Of a stretch of 64,000 bases of DNA, positions 53,633-62,588 are shown piece by piece. Below the pieces are notes generated by a model that was not told the origin of the DNA, searched no databases, and saw nothing but the letters and a program-made list of their open reading frames with translations. Origin of the DNA: Azospirillum sp. OGB3 (GTDB lineage: Bacteria > Pseudomonadota > Alphaproteobacteria > Azospirillales > Azospirillaceae). The translations under genes were made by a program, and so were the position numbers. The stretch lies in NCBI RefSeq assembly GCF_014192915.1, contig NZ_JACHYN010000017.1, forward strand, positions 51,041 to 115,040, written 5' to 3'. Within the stretch, counting starts at the first letter, position 1. Each line of letters starts with the position of its first letter.

Positions 53633-55951
53633 ATGTCCGGCGACTTCGACGCGATGGCGCTTGAGTACCACCGGAATCCGAAGCCCGGTAAGTTGGCGAT
53701 CGTCGCCACCAAGCCCATGGCGAACCAGCGCGACCTCGCGCTGGCCTACTCGCCGGGCGTGGCCGCAGCGTCCAGCGCCATTGCCGCCGATCCGGCCCAG
53801 GCCGCGGAGCTTACGGCCCGCGCCAACCTCGTGGCGGTCATCACCAACGGCACGGCGGTTCTGGGCCTGGGCGACATCGGTCCGATGGCCGCAAAGCCGG
53901 TCATGGAGGGCAAGGCCGTCCTCTTCAAGAAGTTCGCCGGCATCGACTGCTTCGACCTGGAGTTGAACGAGAAGGACGTCGACGGTCTGGTCGACACCAT
54001 CGTCCGTCTGGAGCCGACCTTCGGCGCCATCAACCTCGAAGACATTGCCGCCCCCGCCTGCTTCGAGGTGGAGCGCCGCTGCCGCGAGCGGATGAAGATC
54101 CCGGTTTTCCACGACGACCAGCACGGCACCGCCATCGTGGTGGGTGCGGCCGTCCTGAACGGGCTGAAGCTGGTCGGCAAGGACATCGCCACCGTCAAGG
54201 TCGTCTCGACCGGCGGCGGGGCCGCGGGCATCGCCTGCCTGGACCTGATGCTCAGCCTGGGCGTCAAGCGCGAGAACGTCTGGCTGGTCGACCGCATCGG
54301 CGTGGTCCACAAGGGCCGCAACGAGGAGATGAACCCCTACAAGGACGCCTACGCGCAGGACACCGACGCCCGCGTGCTGAACGACGTCATCGACGGGGCG
54401 GACATCTTCCTCGGCCTGTCCGGCGCCAAGGTGCTGAAGCCGGAGATGCTGGTCCGCATGGCCGACAAGCCGCTGGTGCTGGCGCTCGCCAACCCGGAAC
54501 CGGAAATCATGCCGGACCTCGCCCGGCAGGCCCGCCCGGACGCGATCATCGCCACCGGCCGTTCGGACTTCCCCAACCAGGTCAACAACGTCCTCTGCTT
54601 CCCCTTCATCTTCCGCGGCGCGCTCGACGTCGGCGCCACGACGGTGAACGAGGAGATGAAGATCGCCGCCACCCACGCCATGGCCAGCCTCGCCCAGGCC
54701 GAGCCGTCGGACGTGGTGGCCGCCGCCTATGTCGGCGAGAACCTGCGCTTCGGCCCGGACTACATCCTGCCGAAGCCCTTCGACCCGCGTCTGGTGATCG
54801 AGGTGTCCTCGGCGGTCGCCAAGGCCGCCATGGAGTCGGGCGTGGCGACGCGGCCGATCGTCGATTTCCGCGCCTACCGCGACAGCCTCGGCCAGTATGT
54901 CTTCCGCTCCGGCCTCGTCATGAAGCCGGTCATCACCAAGGCGAAGGCGGCGCCCAAGCGCATCGTCTACGCCGAGGGCGAGGAGCCGCGCGTGCTGCGC
55001 TGCGCCCAGGTGGTGGTGGACGACGGCATCGCCCACCCGGTCCTGCTCGGCCGCGCCGACGTGATCGAGCGGACGATCGCCGACATGGGCCTGCGCATCC
55101 GCATCGGCAAGGACGTGGAGGTGATCGAGGCCGCCCGTGACCTGCGTTGCCACAACTACGCCGAGGTCTACCGGCAGCTTATGGGCCGCCGCGGCGTGTC
55201 GCCGGCCAACGCGCTGAACGTCGTGCGCACCCAGCCGAGCGTCTTCGGCGCGCTGATGGTCCGCCGGGGCGAGGCCGACGGCATGGTCTGCGGCACCTCG
55301 GGCCGCTACGGCGACCACTTCAACCACGTCATGGACGTGATCGGCCTGCGCAAGGGCGTGAAGGTCGCCGGGGCGATGAACGGGCTGATCTCGCAGAAGG
55401 GCACGCACTTCATCTGCGACACCTACGTCAACCCCGACCCGACCGCCGAGCAGGTGGCCGAGATCGCCCGGCTGGCGGCGGAGGAGGTGAAGCGCTTCGG
55501 CATCGAGCCGAAGGTGGCGTTGCTCTCCCACTCCAACTTCGGCAGCGCGGACACCCCGTCGGCCCGCAAGATGCGGCTGGCCTACCAGCTCATCGCCGAG
55601 GAGATGCCCGACCTGGAGGTGGACGGCGAGATGCACGCCGACGCCGCCCTGTCGGAGGTGCTGCGCAAGGGCGTGCTGCCCGACAGCCGCCTGAAGGGCG
55701 AGGCGAACCTGCTGGTCATGCCGACCCTGGACGCCGCCAACATCGCCTTCAACATGCTGAAGATCATGGCCGACGCGCAGAATGTCGGGCCGATGCTGCT
55801 GGGCGCCGCGCGCCCCGTGCACATCGTCACGCCGTCGGTGACGACGCGCGGTCTGGTCAACATGACGGCGGTGGCGGTGGTCGACGCCCAGCTCGCCGCC
55901 CCGGTCAACGCCGCCCCGCGTCCGCCGGCGCTTCAGGACGGCGAGGACTGA
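53633..55951 (+). CDS. maeB: NADP-dependent malic enzyme, MaeB-type fusion
   Basis: A 772-residue fused protein. The malic enzyme part spans about residues 1-430, with the tyrosine/lysine core near LALAYSPGVAAA, the metal site FHDDQHGTAIV, and the NADP fold VVSTGGGAAGIACLDL. The C-terminal 330 residues form a phosphotransacetylase-like domain (VYAEGEEPRVLRCAQVVVDD; ending with VRRGEADGMVCGTSGRYGDH) that acts as a regulatory acetyl-CoA sensor in MaeB. It oxidises malate to pyruvate and CO2, making NADPH, and works with dctA. Strong ribosome site aaggggagagg. Confidence 0.95.
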   Translation: MSGDFDAMALEYHRNPKPGKLAIVATKPMANQRDLALAYSPGVAAASSAIAADPAQAAELTARANLVAVITNGTAVLGLGDIGPMAAKPVMEGKAVLFKKFAGIDCFDLELNEKDVDGLVDTIVRLEPTFGAINLEDIAAPACFEVERRCRERMKIPVFHDDQHGTAIVVGAAVLNGLKLVGKDIATVKVVSTGGGAAGIACLDLMLSLGVKRENVWLVDRIGVVHKGRNEEMNPYKDAYAQDTDARVLNDVIDGADIFLGLSGAKVLKPEMLVRMADKPLVLALANPEPEIMPDLARQARPDAIIATGRSDFPNQVNNVLCFPFIFRGALDVGATTVNEEMKIAATHAMASLAQAEPSDVVAAAYVGENLRFGPDYILPKPFDPRLVIEVSSAVAKAAMESGVATRPIVDFRAYRDSLGQYVFRSGLVMKPVITKAKAAPKRIVYAEGEEPRVLRCAQVVVDDGIAHPVLLGRADVIERTIADMGLRIRIGKDVEVIEAARDLRCHNYAEVYRQLMGRRGVSPANALNVVRTQPSVFGALMVRRGEADGMVCGTSGRYGDHFNHVMDVIGLRKGVKVAGAMNGLISQKGTHFICDTYVNPDPTAEQVAEIARLAAEEVKRFGIEPKVALLSHSNFGSADTPSARKMRLAYQLIAEEMPDLEVDGEMHADAALSEVLRKGVLPDSRLKGEANLLVMPTLDAANIAFNMLKIMADAQNVGPMLLGAARPVHIVTPSVTTRGLVNMTAVAVVDAQLAAPVNAAPRPPALQDGED

Positions 55952-56017
55952 GCAACCGGCAACCGCGGGGCCGGACGGCGCTTGCGCCGCTCCGGTTCCG
56001 CGGGCCACTCTGCCGGG

Positions 56018-57712
56018 ATGAGTTCCGACGCTCCCTCTCGCGATGACCTCCTCAATCTGACGGCACAGGCCGCCCGCCATCACGCGCAGGGACGGCTGGC
56101 GGAGGCGGTGACCGCCTACACCGACGCGTTGCGGCTGGACCGCCGCAACCCGGCGCTGCTTTATGGCTTCGGGCTGGTGCTGCGCGATCTCGGACAGACT
56201 GACGGGGCCGCCACATGCTTCGAGGCGGCCTTGGCTCTTGATTCCTCATGCGTGGACGCCGCCGACAGCCTGGGCACGTTGCGCGCCGGGCAGGGTCGTT
56301 TCGCGGAGGCCGAGGCCTACCACCGCGCTGCTCTGGCCCGCTGCGCCGACCGGGCGCCGCTCTGGAACAATCTGGCCAACGCGCTGAGCCGGCAAGGCCG
56401 GGCCCCAGCGGCCCTGGCGGCGTGGCAACGCGCCGTCCTGCTCGACCCGGCGCTGCCGGAGGCGCTGTCCAACCTCGGCGGCGGGCTGCGCGACGCCGAG
56501 CGGCTGGACGAGGCCGAGCGGGCGCACCGCCGCGCGCTCTGCCTGCTGCCGGACGAGCCGCAGGCCAACAACAATTTCGGCCACGCGCTGCAGGCGCGGC
56601 TCCGCCATACGGAAGCGGCCCGCTGGTTCCGCCGTGCCCTGGCGCTCAACCCCGGCTATGCGGCGGCACTTTGCAATCTCGGTCTGGCGGTCCAGCGCCT
56701 AGGCGACGGGGCATGGGCGGAACGTCTGTACGGGCGGGCACTGCGCGTGGCGCCTGATCTGGCGCTGGCGCAGTTCAACCGCGGCTTGCTGCGTTTGGAG
56801 CGCGGCGAACTGGCGGAGGGGTGGGCCGGTTATGGCTGGCGCTTCGCGTCCGGTCAGGCGGGCGGGGCACGGCAGCCGCGGTTGCCCGCGTGGCGCGGCG
56901 AGGACTTGACGGGAAAGCGCTTGCTGATCTGGGGGGAGCAGGGGGTGGGCGACACCATCCTGTTTTCTTCCCTTTGCGCGGAGGCCATAGTCCGCGCCCG
57001 GTCCGTGGTGATCGAGACGGACCGGCGGCTGGTGTCGCTGTTCGCCCGCTCCTTTCCCGGCGCGCTCGTCCGTCCGCAAAGCTCCGATGCCGTGGCCATG
57101 TCCGATTGCGACCTGCACACGCCCATCGGCTCCCTTGCGCGGGTCTTCCGCCGCGACCTGCCCGCCTTCGCGGGCTTTGCCGGCGGCTGGCTGGTCCCCG
57201 ACCCGGCGCGGGTGGCGCTCTGGCGGGAGCGGGTGGTGGCGCTCGGCCCCGGCCTGCGGGTGGGAATTGGCTGGCGCAGCGGGCTGATGACCGAATCGCG
57301 CCGCGCCGCCTACAGCCGGCTCGCCCAGTGGGGCGCGCTGTTCGCCGTGCCCGGCGTGGTCTTCGTCAACCTCCAGTACGGCGCGTGCGAGGCCGAGCGG
57401 GTTGCGGCGGAGGACCGGTTCGGCGTCGCCATCCACCGCTGGGACGATCTCGACCTGACCGACGACTTCGACGGGACGGCGGCGCTGATGGCGAGCCTGG
57501 ATCTGGTGATCGCGCCCGCCACGGCGGTGGGGGAACTGGCGGCGGCGCTCGGGGTGCCGGTCTGGCGCTTCGGCGGGCGGGACTGGACCCAACTCGGCAC
57601 CGCGGTGCGCCCCTGGTTTCCGGCGCAGCGCCTGTTCCAGCCGCAGGGCGGGGAGGACGTCCATGGCGTGCTGAACCGGATGGCCGCACAACTCGTCCGG
57701 CGCCCTATCTGA
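56018..57712 (+). CDS. TPR protein with glycosyltransferase-like C-terminus
   Basis: A 564-residue protein. About seven 34-residue TPR repeats occupy residues 8-265, with patterns such as GRLAEAVTAYTDALRLDRRN and DEAERAHRRALCLLPDEPQA. The C-terminal domain (GKRLLIWGEQGVGDTILFSS; later WRSGLMTESRRAAYSRLAQW) resembles GT9/ADP-heptose-type transferases in TPR fusions of alphaproteobacteria. It might modify surface glycans or protein. ATG at 56018 is chosen, as the frame upstream is non-conserved. Substrate unknown. Confidence 0.8.
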   Translation: MSSDAPSRDDLLNLTAQAARHHAQGRLAEAVTAYTDALRLDRRNPALLYGFGLVLRDLGQTDGAATCFEAALALDSSCVDAADSLGTLRAGQGRFAEAEAYHRAALARCADRAPLWNNLANALSRQGRAPAALAAWQRAVLLDPALPEALSNLGGGLRDAERLDEAERAHRRALCLLPDEPQANNNFGHALQARLRHTEAARWFRRALALNPGYAAALCNLGLAVQRLGDGAWAERLYGRALRVAPDLALAQFNRGLLRLERGELAEGWAGYGWRFASGQAGGARQPRLPAWRGEDLTGKRLLIWGEQGVGDTILFSSLCAEAIVRARSVVIETDRRLVSLFARSFPGALVRPQSSDAVAMSDCDLHTPIGSLARVFRRDLPAFAGFAGGWLVPDPARVALWRERVVALGPGLRVGIGWRSGLMTESRRAAYSRLAQWGALFAVPGVVFVNLQYGACEAERVAAEDRFGVAIHRWDDLDLTDDFDGTAALMASLDLVIAPATAVGELAAALGVPVWRFGGRDWTQLGTAVRPWFPAQRLFQPQGGEDVHGVLNRMAAQLVRRPI

Positions 57713-57823
57713 AATTTCAGCGAAAAACAATTCGCAACTTTACATGCATTGCGGTAAAGTGGGGATCCAGCGATCCATTCGCGCTCCTCCGTTCGGGGGG
57801 CGCGCCTGATGGGAGAAGGTGCC

Positions 57824-58525
57824 ATGTCTGACGGAATGGCCGGCGTCAACCAGATGGTCTCGGACCTCAACAAGTCCGTGTCCGCCGCTGTGGAACGCAT
57901 GAACGCGCAGCGGGAGGCCGAAGCCGCCGCCGCCGCGAACGTGCAGGAATTCCGCAAGGACGTCCGCAAATCCTCCGTCAACACCCCCGGCTTCGCCACG
58001 GACATGGGCGTTCTCGCCAAGAACGTGACCCGCCTGAACGTGGTCGGCGCACTGGGCGCCGACGACCCCGTCGACTTCTACAAGTTCCGCGTGACCACCA
58101 AGGGCGAAGTCACTCTGGGTCAGGTCGGCGACGAGGGGCTGCGCGTCCAGGTGATGTCCAAGTTCGGCACGGTCGTGGCCGACAGCGACAAGAGCACCGG
58201 CAAGAATTACGACGCCTTCAAGGGCATGATGCAGGGCGAGTACGAACTCGACCGCGGCGACTACACGCTGCGCCTGACGCGCGAGAAGGGGCAGTCCGCC
58301 AAGGACCCCAAGAACTACGCCATCCAGCTCAGCATGGGCAAATACACCCAGGATTACGACACGGTCGTCAAGGCTCCGAAGAAGGGTGAAAGCCCGTTCA
58401 ACCTGTCCACCGGTCAGCAGGCTATGCTGGACGGGCTGAGCCAGGCGGCGGCGAGCCTGAATTCCATTCCCACCGGCCAGTCCGGCACGCAGAAGTTGCT
58501 GGGCAGCTTCAACATGTTCGTCTGA
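57824..58525 (+). CDS. Hypothetical protein with PPC-like beta domain
   Basis: A 233-residue protein starting MSDGMAGVNQMVSDLNKSVS. The first 55 residues are helical and alanine-rich. Residues 70-170 form a beta-sandwich-like stretch (DPVDFYKFRVTTKGEVTLGQ, then VADSDKSTGKNYDAFKGMM) that recalls pre-peptidase C-terminal (PPC) domains. No signal peptide is seen. The C-terminus ends NMFV, with no export motif that I can name. An agaagg ribosome site precedes the ATG; a strong terminator follows. Confidence 0.6.
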   Translation: MSDGMAGVNQMVSDLNKSVSAAVERMNAQREAEAAAAANVQEFRKDVRKSSVNTPGFATDMGVLAKNVTRLNVVGALGADDPVDFYKFRVTTKGEVTLGQVGDEGLRVQVMSKFGTVVADSDKSTGKNYDAFKGMMQGEYELDRGDYTLRLTREKGQSAKDPKNYAIQLSMGKYTQDYDTVVKAPKKGESPFNLSTGQQAMLDGLSQAAASLNSIPTGQSGTQKLLGSFNMFV

Positions 58526-58552
58526 TCGAAACCTGTTCTCCACCAAAGACCG

Positions 58553-58587
58553 AAGCCCTTTCCCCACCCATGGGGAAAGGGCTTTTT
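58553..58587 (+). terminator. Strong intrinsic terminator
   Basis: A perfect 13-base stem, aagccctttcccc paired with ggggaaagggctt, around loop acccat, followed by a T run (58583-58587). It ends the preceding gene's transcript and isolates the pqi operon. Confidence 0.93.
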
Positions 58588-58685
58588 CCATCCGGGGCCT
58601 GCGGTCCGCCCCGGTCGGTAACCCTCCGTCGGCGCACCCCGCAAGCGGCGGACCTTTCGCCCGTGGGAAATGTTAAGCCAACGCT

Positions 58686-59957
58686 ATGACCGCACCGGAC
58701 CACCCGATCCTGCTCTGCCACGACTGCGGCGCGCCGCACGCTCTGCCGCCGGCCTTGCCCGGCCACCGCGCCGAATGCCACCGCTGTGGGGCGGTGCTGC
58801 GCCATTTCCGGACCGGCGGGCTGGGGCACGCGGTCGCCCTGGCCATCGCCTCGACCATCCTGTTCGTCACCGCCAACCTCTTCCCCATCCTGACCTTCGA
58901 GCTGGAAGGGCGGGCGCAGACGGCCACCCTGCTCAGCGGCTCGGTGGCGCTGTGGGACGGCGGCTACGAGGCGCTGGGCGTGTTGGTCTTCTTCGTGCTG
59001 TTCCTGGCGCCGCTGGCGCAGGTGCTCGGCACGCTCTACGTCGTGATGCCGCTCGCCGCCGGGCGGACGGCGGCGCCGGGCGCCGCCTGGACCTTTCGGA
59101 CGGTGGCTCGGCTGCGCCGCTGGGCGATGGCCGAGGTCTTCCTGCTCGGCCTGATCGTCGCCTATGTGAAGCTGTCCGATCTGGCGGAGCTGGAGCCCGG
59201 GGCGTCGCTGGCCGCCCTGGTCGCTTTCATCCTGGTGCAGGTGTGGGGGGAGGCGTCGCTCAGCCCGTTCGAGGTGTGGGAGCGGATCGCGCCGCAGACG
59301 CGCGTCGCCCAGGCGGCGAGCACCGAACCGGAGCGGCTGACCGCCTGCCACGACTGCCGCCAAGTGGTCGCCGGGCCCGATGGCGGTGGACCGGAGGGGA
59401 CATGCCCGCGCTGCGGCGCCCGTCTGCACCACCGCAAGCCGAACAGCCTGCCGCGCGGCTGGGCGCTGATCTCCGCGGCGACGATCCTCTACATTCCGGC
59501 GAACCTGCTGCCGATCATGACGGTGGTCTATTTCGGCGCCGGCCAGCCCGACACCATCCTGTCCGGCGTGGAGGCGCTGATCGCGGCGGAGATGTGGCCG
59601 GTGGCCCTGCTGGTCTTCTTCGCCAGCATCACCGTGCCGGTGCTGAAGCTGATTGGGCTGGCCTATCTGCTGTGGACGGTGCAGCGGGGCTCGCCGAAGC
59701 GGCGGCGCGACCGCACGCGGCTCTACCGGCTGATCGAAGGGGTCGGGCGCTGGTCCATGGTGGACATCTTCATGATCTCGCTGCTGGCCGCCCTGGTCCA
59801 GTTGGGCGCCATCGCCACCATCCACGCGGAGATTGGCGCCGTCGCCTTCGCCGCGGTCGTCATCATCACCATGCTGGCGTCGGAGTCCTTCGATCCGCGG
59901 CTGATCTGGGATGCGCCGCCCCGGCGGGCGCAGCGGCAGGATTCCTCCTATGACTGA
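58686..59957 (+). CDS. pqiA: Lipid-transport inner membrane protein PqiA
   Basis: A 423-residue PqiA/YebS (LetA-type) protein made of two repeats. Each has an N-terminal zinc ribbon with paired cysteines (CHDCGAPH and CHRCGAVL; CHDCRQVV and CPRCGARL) followed by four membrane helices, for example ALAIASTILFVTANLFPILT and ISAATILYIPANLLPIMTVV. It partners PqiB in moving phospholipids between membranes. It overlaps pqiB by eight bases. Confidence 0.92.
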   Translation: MTAPDHPILLCHDCGAPHALPPALPGHRAECHRCGAVLRHFRTGGLGHAVALAIASTILFVTANLFPILTFELEGRAQTATLLSGSVALWDGGYEALGVLVFFVLFLAPLAQVLGTLYVVMPLAAGRTAAPGAAWTFRTVARLRRWAMAEVFLLGLIVAYVKLSDLAELEPGASLAALVAFILVQVWGEASLSPFEVWERIAPQTRVAQAASTEPERLTACHDCRQVVAGPDGGGPEGTCPRCGARLHHRKPNSLPRGWALISAATILYIPANLLPIMTVVYFGAGQPDTILSGVEALIAAEMWPVALLVFFASITVPVLKLIGLAYLLWTVQRGSPKRRRDRTRLYRLIEGVGRWSMVDIFMISLLAALVQLGAIATIHAEIGAVAFAAVVIITMLASESFDPRLIWDAPPRRAQRQDSSYD

Positions 59958-61644
59958 CTCGAATTCCACGGTAGAGCCGGCCAAGCCGGTGATCCGCCGC
60001 CGCCGCGGCCTGCCGCTGATCTGGCTGGTGCCGCTGGTCGCCGCGCTGATCGGCGGCTGGCTGGCCTGGAGGACGCTGAACGAGCGCGGCCCGACCATCA
60101 CCATCACCTTCGATACGGCGGAGGGGCTGGAACCGGGGAAGACTCGCGTGCGCTACCGCGACGTCGATGTCGGGACGGTGCAGGGGGTGGCGGTCTCGCC
60201 CGATCTGGCGAACGTCATCGTCACCGTGCGCATGGTCAAGGGCGCCGCCTCCTACCTCAACGACCGGACAAGCTTCTGGGTGGTCAAGCCGCGGCTGGGC
60301 TTCGGCGGCGTGTCGGGTCTCGGCACGCTGGTCTCGGGCGCCTACATCGGCATGGACCCGGGAACCGGCAACGGCGAGGCGCTCAGCGCCTTCCGCGGGC
60401 TGGAGGAGCCGCCACTGATCCGCTCCAGCTCTCCGGGCCGGCGCTTCGCGCTGCGCGCCGACCGGCTGGGTGGCCTCGGGCCGGGGGCGCCGATCTATTA
60501 CCGCGGCATCCAGGTCGGCGAGGTGGTCGGCTACGAGTTCTCCCAGGACTGGCAGTCGCTGACCATTCCAGTCTTCATCCACGCCCCCTACGACCGGATC
60601 GTCCGGCCCAACACCCGCTTCTGGAACGCCAGCGGCCTGTCGGTGTCCATCGGGCCGGAGGGCCCGACGGTGGCGCTGGAATCCCTGCAATCGCTGGCGA
60701 CCGGCGGCGTGTCCTTCGAGACCCCCGGCCTCGGCGGTCCCGGTGACAACGGCGAGATCGCGGCGGAGGGCACGGACTTCCCCCTCTACGAGAACCGCAA
60801 CGCCGCCAGCGATGCCCGCTTCACCCGGCGGGTGCCCTTCCTGGTGCATTTCGACGGATCGGTGCGCGGCCTGCATCCGGGCTCGGCTGTGGAGTTCCGG
60901 GGCATCCGGGTGGGCGAGGTGACCGACATCCGCCTGGATGTCGATCCGGTGTCGGGCGAGGCCCGCATCCCGGTCACCCTGAACATCGAACCGGAGCGGC
61001 TGGACAGCGAACTGCCGGCGGCGCACGACTCCGAGGCCGCCTATGCCGGGATGCAGGCGTTGGTGGAGCGCGGGCTGCGGGCGCAGCTCAGCACCGGCAA
61101 CCTGCTGACCGGTGAGCTGATCGTGACTCTCGACCTGTTCCCCAACGCGCCGAAGGCGTCGTTGATCCGCGGCGGTCCCTATCCGGAGGTGCCGTCCCAG
61201 CCGAACGTGCTCGACACGGCGACCAAGACCGCCACCGACCTGATGAACGAGCTGGCCCGCGCGCCGATCGCCGAAACGGTGGTGGAACTGCGCTCGACCA
61301 TCCAGAAGGCCGGCGCCCTGATCGCCTCGCCGGAGATCGCGCAGGCCATCGGCTCGCTCAGCCGGTCGCTGGCCGAGTTGGAGAAGACGACGCAGGCGCT
61401 GGGCAGCGAGGGCGAGCCGACCATCCGCGCCCTGCGCGACGTGGCGGAAAACACCTCCAAGCTGGTCCGGCAGGCCGAGAAGACGCTCAGCAGCACGGAC
61501 GGGCTGGTCAATTCGTCCCGCCCGGCCGTCAACGATCTGCAGGGGCTGGTGCGCGAATTGACCGGGGCGGCCCGGTCGATCCGCGGCCTGACCGACTATC
61601 TCGAACGCCATCCCGAAGCCCTGATCCGGGGCAAACGCGGTTGA
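59950..61644 (+). CDS. pqiB: MCE-domain lipid transport protein PqiB
   Basis: A 564-residue protein. A membrane helix at about 23-42 (LIWLVPLVAALIGGWLAW) is followed by three MCE domains near residues 50-140, 165-260 and 290-400, each with an F-x-G-x-x-P-G-like hit, such as LEPGKTRVRYRDVDVG, LGPGAPIYYRGIQVGE and LHPGSAVEFRGIRVGE. A coiled-coil C-terminus (about 430-550) would span the periplasm as a needle. ATG at 59950 is inside the pqiA end. Confidence 0.94.
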   Translation: MTDSNSTVEPAKPVIRRRRGLPLIWLVPLVAALIGGWLAWRTLNERGPTITITFDTAEGLEPGKTRVRYRDVDVGTVQGVAVSPDLANVIVTVRMVKGAASYLNDRTSFWVVKPRLGFGGVSGLGTLVSGAYIGMDPGTGNGEALSAFRGLEEPPLIRSSSPGRRFALRADRLGGLGPGAPIYYRGIQVGEVVGYEFSQDWQSLTIPVFIHAPYDRIVRPNTRFWNASGLSVSIGPEGPTVALESLQSLATGGVSFETPGLGGPGDNGEIAAEGTDFPLYENRNAASDARFTRRVPFLVHFDGSVRGLHPGSAVEFRGIRVGEVTDIRLDVDPVSGEARIPVTLNIEPERLDSELPAAHDSEAAYAGMQALVERGLRAQLSTGNLLTGELIVTLDLFPNAPKASLIRGGPYPEVPSQPNVLDTATKTATDLMNELARAPIAETVVELRSTIQKAGALIASPEIAQAIGSLSRSLAELEKTTQALGSEGEPTIRALRDVAENTSKLVRQAEKTLSSTDGLVNSSRPAVNDLQGLVRELTGAARSIRGLTDYLERHPEALIRGKRG

Positions 61645-61652
61645 GGAATCCC

Positions 61653-62279
61653 ATGGCTCTCGCTCTTCACGCCCGCCGCCTATTGCTGTGCGCCTCCGTC
61701 CTGGCCCTGCTCGCAGCCTGCAGCACGCCGCCCAGCCGCTTCTACCATCTGGACGCCTCCGCCCCGGACGCCGCGCCTCAGGACGCTGCAAGGCCGGCCG
61801 CCGCCCCGTTGCGGGGCGGCGAGGCGCAGCGGCGGGTGATCGGGGTGGAGGGCGTGAAGATCCCCGGCTATCTCGACCGGTCGGAGCTGGTGATGCGGGC
61901 GCCGGGCAACCGGCTGGTCGTCCGGGAGTTCGACCGCTGGGGCGGTCCCCTCGACGAGATGGTGACCCGCAAGCTGCTGCGGAACCTGGAGACGAACCTG
62001 CCGGGGGCGGAGATCGTCGGCCTGCCGCTTCAGCGCGACTTCCCGCTGTCCCAGGTGGTCGAGGTGACGCTGGACCGCTTCGACGCGGCGGAGGATGGGC
62101 CGGCGGTTCTGGAGGCGCGCTGGCGCGTCTTCGACCAGGGCGGCGACCGGCTGCGCCGGCTCGGCCACACCGCGGCGCAGGAGCCGGTGAGTGCTGCCGG
62201 CGATCCCGGCGCCGTCGCGGACGCGCTCGGCCGCACCCTGGACCGCTTGGCGCAAGATGTTGCAAGCGCGCTGCGCTGA
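61653..62279 (+). CDS. pqiC: Lipoprotein PqiC (outer membrane partner)
   Basis: A 208-residue lipoprotein. The signal peptide ends in the lipobox LLAACS, so cysteine is lipid-modified after cleavage. The body contains RFYHLDA, VGVEGVKIPGYLDRSELVMR-type segment and EFDRWGGPLDEMVTRKLLRN, as in ABC-type auxiliary lipoproteins and PqiC. I chose the ATG at 61653, with agga before it; a TTG at 61641 is an alternative. Last gene of pqiABC. Confidence 0.9.
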   Translation: MALALHARRLLLCASVLALLAACSTPPSRFYHLDASAPDAAPQDAARPAAAPLRGGEAQRRVIGVEGVKIPGYLDRSELVMRAPGNRLVVREFDRWGGPLDEMVTRKLLRNLETNLPGAEIVGLPLQRDFPLSQVVEVTLDRFDAAEDGPAVLEARWRVFDQGGDRLRRLGHTAAQEPVSAAGDPGAVADALGRTLDRLAQDVASALR

Positions 62280-62588
62280 TCTGAATCGTCTGTTTTAAAA
62301 CTGGCGATTCGGATGAAAATATTCGGATTCCGATGGGTTGTCTCAAATGCTGCGACGCAAAAGCGGCGTGTTTCTTCAGCTTTTTGACAGGACGTGCCTT
62401 GGATGGTGCCCTGCGTATTTCGCAGGGATTGATTGATTGGGATCAATGAGGCTGGGGAGCTTTGGGCGCCTACTGATCGGGCAAGCGCGATGCTTGGTCG
62501 GGCGGGTCCGCCCGGTCCGGCGCCGCGCAACGTGGCGCGGCCCCCGCCGGGGAGGGCAGGGACCGCCGCAGACAAACAGAGGCGCGTC
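62280..62588. other. 309-base promoter region of pflB
   Basis: AT-richer near 62285-62390. It contains the FNR-type box at 62433-62446 and a long GC-rich hairpin area around 62517-62560. No gene is seen in it. It probably holds the oxygen-controlled pflB promoter and a leader region. Confidence 0.6.
62433..62446. promoter_or_regulatory. FNR/FixK-type box upstream of pflB
   Basis: ttgat-tggg-atcaa is a perfect match to the FNR consensus ttgat-n4-atcaa. It lies about 143 bases before the pflB ATG and predicts induction without oxygen. Confidence 0.85.

Noticed and set aside
53609..56083. 820-codon open frame antisense to maeB
   Set aside because: A GC-driven shadow; no ribosome site or family motif. 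The sense frame has all malic enzyme motifs.
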